From Crambe crambe (Eukaryota > Porifera > Demospongiae > Poecilosclerida > Crambeidae): DNA of 64,000 nucleotides. A model generated the notes under the pieces. It saw nothing but the letters and a program-made list of their open reading frames with translations. It ran no database searches and had not been told where the DNA came from. Location: assembly GCA_963924555.1 (NCBI GenBank), contig OZ004584.1:6633001-6697000 (forward strand), written 5' to 3'. Positions 55,753-64,000 of the stretch are shown piece by piece. Every line of letters starts with the position of its first letter. The stretch's first letter is position 1. The position numbers and the translations under genes were made by a program.

Positions 55753-55822
55753 ATCTGGCATAAACGACCCTTTACCTCCCATGGGGGGTACCATGTTGGT
55801 AAGGGGTCCCTAGCCAGACTAG
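55753..55822. repeat. Short foldback, relative of the 44974-45619 MITE
   Basis: TCTGGCATAAACGACCCTTTACC faces GGTAAGGGGTCCCTAGCCAGA, like the ends of the Mutator-like MITE. Probably a miniature or internally deleted relative. Confidence 0.55.
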
Positions 55823-55839
55823 CGCGTGCGAGCCTTTTC

Positions 55840-56005
55840 ATAAAATATGCATCGACATTTCACATCAGCAGAAAACATCCATCGACACAGAAAACATCCA
55901 TCGAATTCGCGAACGACAGAAAAATTTATTGAGAATACGGAGAAAACATTCATCGATATTTCACATCGACAGAAAATATCTATCGATCGTTTTGAGAATA
56001 CGGAT
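55840..56005. repeat. Tandem AACATCCATCGA repeat
   Basis: Several copies of a unit with AAAACATCCATCGACA and TTTCACATC(A/G), ending at GAGAATACGGA. No gene here. Beyond it, GGCGGGTCGATACGCCCTTG occurs twice (about 56075 and 56277). Confidence 0.7.
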
Positions 56006-56324
56006 AGTGGATGTAGCTACTGAGTTTCTGGATTATTTTTCGCCCATAATTTGCGCCATACTATCCCCGCCTTTGGCGGGTCGATACGCCCTTGATGGTG
56101 CTAGCTAGCTAGCTAGTGTAGCTACGTCATGATAATGGTCAGCTGATTTCATAAGCTCACCACGCGTCATCGCATGCACGCGCATGGCGCACTGAAATCT
56201 ATTTTTAGTAACCTGCAGCATTTCGGTGGCTATACCTACAGCCTGTACGGGAGTTTCATGCCCTCTCCCTGCCTTCGGCGGGTCGATACGCCCTTGATAG
56301 AGCTCTGACATAATATTATCCGGT

Positions 56325-57304
56325 GAATTAAGCTTGTGGTTACAGGTACAGGGTCATCTTGAGTATGCATGCACACTCTGCAAGCTAAATAAAAACTATT
56401 CCCAAAAAAGCAAGCTATGTACAAAAACAACCACAAATGTAGTATAGAAGCTTATTCAATCCCCAAGTCAACACTCTTTCAGTATTGTAACAATAACAAA
56501 AACATGTTTCACCAATAGATTTTGGAAAAATAGTTAGCTCCAAGTTACTGATCACTGGGTCAGGTGGATCATGGGACTAGCTATTTTGACTTTAATATGC
56601 TCCCTATGCAAGGTGTAGAGAAATTGACGATATCTCATGAAGAATAGCTATATATGACTCAGATCTTAGAGCTACAGTGACTAGGACGTATATATAGATC
56701 ACCAGTTCACCACCAATAACTATAGCAGCACACAGCAACAACAATAACAAATGAAAGATAAAGGCCATCTTTATAATTGTATGCAGATTATCTGATACTA
56801 GTTTATTTTTCAGTATACTACTGCAAAGAAAATATCGTAGAGCATAATTATGCATGTTTTATTTGTGGCTATTAGCTATTTCAGGACTTGATCAAAATGA
56901 TCATTCAGGTTCCCAGAAAATAGATAACAGTTATTGCTATGCATGCATGCATAACCAACTCTGCTTGTTTTGTATTTCATGATTTAGTTTTCTATATCAA
57001 TAATCATCCCAAATAGCTATATAGCTATTGGTACGTAGATAATAATAGCTACTGCAAACATTGATGTTGACTGAGTGCTATCTGTGTAGCTCTTTCTCCC
57101 ATCCCTAAAGCAAATCATGGCAGCTACATGCACTGTTATCTAAGGAAATTTTCAAAGTGCAGTGAAAGCATGCATCCACGTTCAATTTCATTTTCCACAC
57201 ACAACCATTAAATTTTAGCTACACTAATTTGATTACGAACAAAATTATTTACAGCATAACAGTCAGCTTTAGTATAATTTGTATGTATGTAAACAGTGTC
57301 ATTG
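56325..57304 (-). pseudogene. Class B receptor debris, third copy, and R12 3' flank
   Basis: Starts abruptly at TGAATTAAGCTTGTGG, equivalent to 26587, and follows 26590-27530 in order. It holds a tail-exon trace and no open product. The sharp left edge is the left boundary of the right-hand segmental duplication. Confidence 0.65.
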
Positions 57305-60300
57305 TTAGTCGCATGAAAGATATTTTCTCGATAAATAATTAGCCACTTCGTATTCTTCCATGTTTTTCAATGCATCAGTGATATCAGCCAAATTATGAGA
57401 GTTAATGGTGAAAAATAATTCGACTGTGGCTTCCAAGCATGCTTCATTAGTGTCATCTTTGGAAAATTTAGGAATATTATCTACAACAATTCCTAATTTA
57501 GTGGCAAACTCCCTCCACTTGCGAGCAATTGGTGAAAGATCATTCAACAGGTTAACAACAGAAATTCTTGCACTTTTGTGATCTATTTCTGTAAAAATCA
57601 ATAGATATATAGCTCCAAACAGCATAGCCATTATAGCCCACCTGGTTTTGGTTGAATAATTGATGTTGTGTTCTCCTCCAATGGAATCATGAGTACATTA
57701 TTGGGTGTGGTTATTTCAGTTGGAGTTGAAAGAGTAATCTCCCCAATATCTTCATAGGGATGATCAGGCTAGAAGTACAGAGAATAATAATTAGCCAGCT
57801 CTCTAGCTTGTAGCTACCTCATCATCTTTGATCACAGCATATGCACTATTCTGATGTGTATTTATCTCAGTAGCTGATGGTGCAGGTAGATCATGCTGAC
57901 TGGCTGGAAATTCAGTAGACCTCTGTTATAGGAGTATCAGGCAACAACATTAATGACAACAAAAACTGCATAGATTCAACCCATTAGCTACCTTTCCTTT
58001 CCTCTTGTAATGGAACCAAAGGCAGAAACATAATGATGCACTTGATAGCAGCAGAATAACAACTGTGATGCTCAATACTGCAACATTCATTATTAAGATA
58101 ATACTTAAAGTGTAGCTCCAACTGTGTATGTTACCTATCATTGTTGTAATTATAGCATCTGTATTAGAAGGAATACTAGTAGAAGAGTCTATAATAATAA
58201 TAAAAAATTTATAGTTATATAGCTAACTTGTTTGTGAGATCACCATATGAGTAGATCTGTAACTATTTACAATCTGTCACAATAAGATACAGTTCCACTT
58301 TCAGTTTTCATATAAATAGTGTAATTGTTTACAGATGCATCAAGACATCTGCTGCAGTTTTAGATACTCGTGCCATTTAAAATGAGGAAAATGTTGCTGA
58401 TTCAAATCAGGGGATACTTGTACTGCACTGAGCAGCTGCATGCCTAGCCCTATAGCTATAGGTGCCATGCATCATTATGATGGGCTGAGACACCACCACA
58501 ATTTGGGGGGATGGGAGCTGACAATTACAACACATTGATTTTATCCATGGTCTTAATTGGGAGCTAGCTAGTTAATATTTCCTAAATTTCATAGCTATAG
58601 CACACAATATGAGGACTAGCAGAAAGATTAGGGATTTTACCTGAAGTTGAAGTTGATGTAATGATTGCAGAGCTAATGCTAATGCTAGTTGGTTCAAGTT
58701 GAGTCATATTTTCACATTTTTCAGTTGGGATAATGAAGAGGTGATTGGACACAACCTCATTATCCATATATTCGATGTATATGGTATAATTTGTGGATGA
58801 AAAAAGACAACCACAGTTGTCACTGTGGAACTCAAATCCAGTGACATTCATGTCATTTAGTGAGCAGCAGCAGCAATTTGTTTCATTGTGATGTGCTTTG
58901 ATATGTACAGTGACTCCTGAGGCCAGTGAGTAGGGAGAGATCTCCTGTGCATGCATTGATCAGAAAATAATAGGGTTATAGCTATCTATTAGCTACTAGG
59001 GCAATGATCAACATTCAGTTGACAGCAAGCGAGCAAGCAAACGATTTTCATTTGCTGTTGAGTATCTGTAGCAATGTGCAGCATTTGACAGTGAGCAATT
59101 AAAGTAGCTGATAGGCTTCAGTGCTTGATATTGCTAAGAGTCATGTAGCTATGTGGTGGCAGGCAGCTGCATACATGCTTCCTCAAAGCACTTAGATAAG
59201 CCTAGTGCCTACAAGCCGCTTAGATAAGCCTCTTGTGCCTGCTGCCCAAAAGGCTGTAGAAATGTTGAGCTGATAGTTCATTTGTGCTTTGCTGTTGTGT
59301 TATGTAGCTAAGTGGCAGGCAGCTGCATGCATAGAAAGCTAAATACTTACCACAAAGCACTTAGATATGTTTAGCGCCTACAATCCACTTAGATAAGCCT
59401 AGCCCTACTATCCACCATGCTATATACAAAGCGATGTAGAAATCAATCAAGCAAATACAACTGGAGCATGCGCATAAATGCACGCGCAGGGGCGCTACTA
59501 TTGCACGACACGTACGTACGTACGTACGTACGCCTGGGGCATTTTGGAGTGTAGACATAGATCTAGATATATATATATTTAAAATTTCAATGAGTCATGA
59601 CCTGAGAGTCAGCTCACTCGCTTCGCTCGCTCGCTGCAATTATTAGCTATAGCTCAGTTAATTGTAATTGCGTAAAGGGATGCAAAATTATAGCAACTAG
59701 CTATAAGTTGCTTTCAGTTGGCTATAGCTACAAAGTAGGACTATTTTTAAATAACATGGCCTCTGTATAGCTACATACGATTCATTATGCTGCAAAAAAA
59801 AAAAAGAACCAATTTCATCTGAGTTACAGTTTGCAACAACTGTGACTGCATGTTATTCTAAATTCTCTTCTATAATAATAATATAGCAATACCTTACAAT
59901 AGGCACACAGTTCCCTCCCCCCCCCAGTAATAGCTACTATAACATCAATAGCTACTTCCAGCTAAATGGAATCAATATACTATTATTAAACAGCTGATTA
60001 TTATTGCATGGTTATGTTAATTTTGACATTATATGTACAATGTATTAGAGATTTTGTTTAAAACTTACTGGTAATAGATTTACTTCAATATGAGACTTGC
60101 AAATCTTGACTGTTGCATTGAGAAGAAAACCTTAATACATGTAGCACATATACATATAGACATAGCTAATATAAAATACACCAGTGGTTCACATTGGCCT
60201 ATTATTGCATGCAATGCGCTACCTTGCCCCTTAAAAATAACTTACAAGGAAGAAGTGTTGCATTTATGGGTGCACTAGGAGCTCCTAGACCAACTACATT

Positions 60301-61015
60301 CATTGCTGTAACAATGAACTGATACTGATTGAGGTCACTGATAATCATGGAGTATATGTACTCAGGATTGATATTCATAGTGTACTGATGTGCATCAGTG
60401 CAATGATCAGCAGAATCATTAAGTTGAATAGTTCTTCCCCCTGTGATTTCATATACATCCACACAGAATGTCATGTCTGGGTCAGTGTTAGTGATATCCA
60501 GGGAGAAAGGAGGTTGCCAAGTCAGGGTGATGGACCAGGGGGTACAGTTGATGGAGACCTCTAGGTCTTTAACACTCTCTAGTAATCCTGCATGGGATGA
60601 TCCTATAATAACATGATTTACTAGCTAAACTTGTATACTTTCCTTGTATGCGAAGAGTATGTAGATTACCGAAAGCAGGAGGTTCAGTCAAGGAGAGAAG
60701 ACTAACTCTAACACACTGAACTAGTGAGTTATTCAGTGAAGTACTGCAGTCTAGGAATAGCAAAGGAAGTCTTGATGATAAATTTGACCTGGCTCCTTCA
60801 ACACTGATAGAGGAGACATTGTTGATTTTCCATTCAAAGCCATAAAGTCCTCTAGGGTTCCCTGGTGGTGTTGGTGCTAAGAGACATCTGAATTCAATTG
60901 TTTGATTCAGGCCACAGACAACCTCATCACTCGAGAATGAGGTAGTTCGTCCTACGAGCTGAATCACTGCTGTAGCTAAAATGATGCTAAACTTCTTGCT
61001 GCTACTTATTGACAT
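57305..61015 (-). CDS. R12: Ig-FN3 receptor with ITIM and Death domain (R7 twin)
   Basis: Exons: leader plus Ig 60643-61015, FN3 60246-60587, linker 60069-60130, D3 58641-58944, membrane 58135-58188 and 57992-58077, tyrosine exon 57818-57922, tail 57642-57768, Death 57305-57588. They total 1737 nt, 578 residues, the same exon lengths as R7. D3 and the membrane exons read the same as R7 at the protein level. Differences are concentrated in the Death exon start (E-I-D-H-K-S for E-M-D-Q-K-S) and single residues elsewhere. Motifs: S-A-Y-A-V-I and H-P-Y-E-D-I. The Ig donor is again CAAG|GAAAGT. Open throughout. Either a recent duplicate or a second haplotype placed in tandem. Confidence 0.82.
58275..58455 (-). 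pseudogene. Relic class A D3 exon inside R12
   Basis: Counterpart of 28505-28690, with the same decay, so it predates the segmental duplication. Confidence 0.6.
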
Positions 61016-61334
61016 TGTTAAAAATGAACCATAGCTACTGCGCATGTGCTAAGAGTATTATTTCTCTGATGATCTGTAGCTAGAGTCTGAGTTTCTTTGC
61101 CCACAACCGAACTTTTTTGGTACTTGTTCTTGAATGATTAAGTTCTATTCATCTGTATCTAATCATGGCATGCAGTATCAATAACCAGTTGACTTACTGT
61201 CATTTTGGATAACTTCCCTTGCAGAGCAAATTTATATAAACATTATTTATTCAAGTTCAAATAATTATGGAAATAACTGAGTCAGGATATTGTACACACA
61301 AGTTTTAATAATTAATTATTGTGCTGGTGGTTGT

Positions 61335-61435
61335 TTCACAGTACTTTCTATCTAAATAGCTAATTTGCCACCCCAAATTCTTCCACACTATGTCAACCAA
61401 GTTCCGAGAACGAAGTAAAATTCATAAGAATAGCT
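61335..61435 (-). pseudogene. Death-exon fragment upstream of R12
   Basis: Counterpart of 31595-31700, not open. Confidence 0.5.
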
Positions 61436-61619
61436 AATTTCTGTCATACCTGTAATGAACCGTGGATGAACTGCATGGGCTATATGATAACATGCATTCT
61501 ATTATGTATCCATAATAGTGTTTATAAAAAAGGGAGTTTTGAATACTTGAACGTGAAAGTTACTACAGGAGGTAAGCAAGTCCTTTACTTCTTCAAAGAG
61601 GGGTACGTATATAAAATCA

Positions 61620-61640
61620 CATACAATTTAAAGCACAAGG
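61620..61640. other. Empty site of the 31.9-34.7 kb transposon
   Basis: Reads CACATACAATTTAAAGCACA without interruption, whereas the left copy has AATTTAA on each side of the element. Confidence 0.9.
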
Positions 61641-62156
61641 TTTCTTTCCATACACATGGATCCATGAAATCAATGTTTATTATACAGTTGTATTTTAACA
61701 AGTGAGCGCAAAAAATAGATAAAAAGTGAAAAAAATTTAGCTGCATTCCTACCACTTCTAGCCCTCCTAATTTCAATAACCACACTTATACATATCACCC
61801 AACTTAAATCCCTACTCTTCGCTCCCCCTTCAGCAATAAGTGAGTCAAGTAACCCCTTACCTGTACCCATCACCAAACTCAAGAATCACAGCAATAATAT
61901 TATTATTACAAAACTATTATTCCTACTTCACTCCTATAGGCCTCCCTATGGATCAGTGAGTGTAACTTGCATGGGTGATGGGATTTAATATGCTCCCCAT
62001 GCAAGGTGCAGAGGAATTGACAATATCTCATGAAGAACACAACTCCAGTTCACCACCAACAACACAGCAACGATGATAACAACTAAAATGGCAGAAAACT
62101 AAAGGCCATCTACAATAATTATACAGATTAGTTTATTTTTCAGCTTAAGAATTGCT

Positions 62157-62400
62157 ACTTTCCTTGTATCTGGACAAAGAACACATCACCAAAGATTGTG
62201 GGATCATTACTGAAATTAAAGAGATTACGTCTTTCACATCAGATTTCTGAAATGTTTTAGTACAGTTCATACATGTAGCATTCATTTTTAAAGTGTATAG
62301 TGATAATTCCAGATTCGGTGGTATGATGAGATGTTATTTACTGTCCATGCAATGGAATAATCACCTATTGGTTTAAACTGACGATTGAATTCAGCCACCA
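62157..62400 (-). pseudogene. Ig exon relic, R6 type, second copy
   Basis: Counterpart of 35213-35456 with the same lesions plus small differences. It keeps the CAAG/GAAAGTAGC end. Confidence 0.65.
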
Positions 62401-62635
62401 CAAATCACTTGTAATAACATGTAATTTTCTGTAACTAGTAACTATCATAGTTCTAGCTACAGTAAGCAATTTACTAATACATATATACTGTAGCAAAGAC
62501 AATAATACACCATGCATTTTTTTTGTAGAATACTGTGTTTGAAATCATAACTTACAATAAGCGTAGACTATGGCAAATTGCTAGCTATATTAACTAACTG
62601 ACTGTGCTGATGCAGAGTATTGTATTTATTATTGG

Positions 62636-64000
62636 TCAGCTTATTGAGTACTTTGATTTCAAATTATCGGCCACTTTCATTTCACTGATGTTCTCTAGAG
62701 CTTCAATGATACCCTCCAGTTTGTTTCCAGGACGTTCAAAGTAAAACTCCAATGTGACTTCAAGGCATGTGACATTGCTTTCATTGTTGGTATAAATTTC
62801 ATCTTCAAGGTCTTCATCGATTCCAATTTGTTTTGCAAACTCACTCCATTTGTCAGCGATGGGAATGAGATCTTCAATAACATCTGCAGCAGTTGAAGGC
62901 TTTGGTACAATTACTGTAATATAAATAACAATAATGAGCATATGTACATATAGCTAAGTTTTCATAAACATCTGCAAGGTATTCTAAACACCCCCCTCTC
63001 CTCTTTGTAGCTCATAAACAAAGAGTATAGCTACCCCATTTTAATTATTAATAATCATGCAAGACTGCAAGGCTCAACTTGTAGCCTTATTTTCTTTTCT
63101 TCATTGTGGTAGCAATGTATACTTGGCTAGCTACTAGCCATTACTTTTAGCTTGCTTTGTTGGAATCTGTGGTGGCACATCAAGTTTCAACTTTGAAGGA
63201 ACTACATCTGAGTAGACCACTTTTTCTGGTGCTATGATCCCAACAATCGGAGATGAACGCAAGAGGTTTAGTTGAGCATATGTTGCACTCTATAGTATGA
63301 ATCATTGAATCATGCATCACCATTAGTCAATATTGCTAGCTCTACCTCACTGATCAAAGAATCTTTGGTTGTATGACACACTTTTTCATTGCTAGGTGAA
63401 GCATGTGGTACAGGGTCATCGTGGGTATGCACATTCTGCAAAATGAAGTAAAACCATAACTAACAATTCAGTCCCAAAGAGCCACTATGTATGTAGCTAT
63501 AGCTACATAAGCCAAATATTATTAATTGTAATGACAACAAATACATAGCTATATATTTGATGAAAAACACTTTGCTTCAACCTCCAAGTTAGGAACTCTT
63601 TTGGTAGCATAATTTAGTGGATCAGTGGGTAACTGGATGAGGGGAATATGTTGACATCTGCAGTCACTAGCACCTTCTGCTTCATGAACTGGAGTTTGTA
63701 GCTGTGGCAGGGTGGGGGGAGAAGAATGTTATTGATGGCTCACATGTGTTAGTTGAAATCATCCACTCACGGCAATTGGATATACGTACTTTGCCTGTTG
63801 CCATTGATCGAAAATAAGTAATTTGTAAGTAGCTAGTTCACATGCACAAATGCACAGTTGTTTGTATTCACAATCACTAGCTAAATATCAGTAATGAAGG
63901 AGTATGAAAAGCTTTCTTTGTATGTTGAACTTTACATATAGGTACATGTAGCTATATACCTCATTCCCAGTATTTTCAGTGAGTACATCTGAGCTTGGAG
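62636..64000 (-). CDS. R13: 3' exons of an R8-like receptor, cut by the window edge
   Basis: Exons seen: Death 62636-62913, tail 63145-63289, 63346-63435, 63582-63701 and the start of the next (63960 on). The Death domain matches R8 residue for residue. The tail keeps A-T-Y-A-Q-L, V-I-Y-S-D-V (ITIM consensus) and L-N-Y-A-T-K. All visible junctions are canonical and in frame, so the gene may be intact beyond the edge. Confidence 0.75.

Larger units (their letters stand above)
56325..64000. repeat. Segmental duplication, right copy
   Basis: Collinear with 26590-31887 plus 34717 to about 37020. The copy runs off the window. It contains R12, Death and Ig relics and the 3' exons of R13, and lacks the 2.83-kb transposon. 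Confidence 0.88.

Overview
The window looks like animal nuclear DNA, most probably a demosponge of the Amphimedon type. That is inferred from AT-rich, intron-rich genes with short GT-AG introns, the abundance of the word TAGCTAGC in non-coding DNA, dense small inverted-repeat elements, and an expansion of Ig/FN3/Death-type receptors. No RNA gene, operon, CRISPR array or origin was recognised.

The dominant content is a tandem cluster of related single-pass receptor genes, all on the minus strand, named R1-R13 here from left to right. The shared ectodomain is signal peptide, Ig-like domain (two in R5), FN3 domain, a one-exon linker, and a Cys-rich FN3-like third domain (D3), then a transmembrane segment split over two exons. 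Two tail classes follow. Class A (R1-R5, R11) has two homologous exons carrying an E-N-S-A-Y tyrosine motif plus a C-terminal V-Y-A-E-I exon. Class B (R6-R10, R12, R13) has several tyrosine exons, many fitting the ITIM consensus, and ends in a Death-like domain. Spliced models of R2 (479 aa), R4 (492 aa), R5 (567 aa), R7 (578 aa), R8 (677 aa) and R12 (578 aa) close in frame. R1, R3, R10 and R11 are damaged or truncated; R13 runs off the right edge. R6 and R9 each have one unresolved junction near the membrane.

The frame closes only if the Ig-to-FN3 intron starts with GA, not GT, in every copy. The one homologous junction with GT is between the two Ig exons of R5. This recurrent candidate GA-AG intron and the ITIM-plus-Death receptor design are the main points for follow-up.

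Layout: 0.2-1.6 kb, DDE transposase relic; 1.8-2.0 kb, minisatellite; 2.5-4.2 kb, R1, whose Ig exon is missing beside a foldback element that itself contains an internally deleted Ty3/gypsy element (4.2-7.0 kb); 8-19.6 kb, R2-R5; 19.8-23.2 kb, R6; 23.3-26.1 kb, nested transposons with a dead Ulp1/PHD gene; 26.2-27.1 kb, receptor debris; 27.5-31.3 kb, R7; 31.9-34.7 kb, a DDE transposon; 35.7-42.9 kb, R8 and R9; 42.9-46 kb, transposons including a broken Tc1/IS630-like transposase; 46.5-47.3 kb, the 5' part of a different Ig gene; 47.3-50.2 kb, gene-poor; 50.3-54.5 kb, receptor debris, R10 and R11; 54.5-56.3 kb, repeats; 56.3-64 kb, a near copy of 26.6-37.0 kb (R12, R13) lacking the 31.9-34.7 kb transposon.

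The genes read as a fast-evolving recognition family: varied or shuffled Ig exons, a conserved FN3 stem and interchangeable phosphotyrosine/Death tails. A role in self/non-self recognition or innate immunity is inference, not shown by the sequence.
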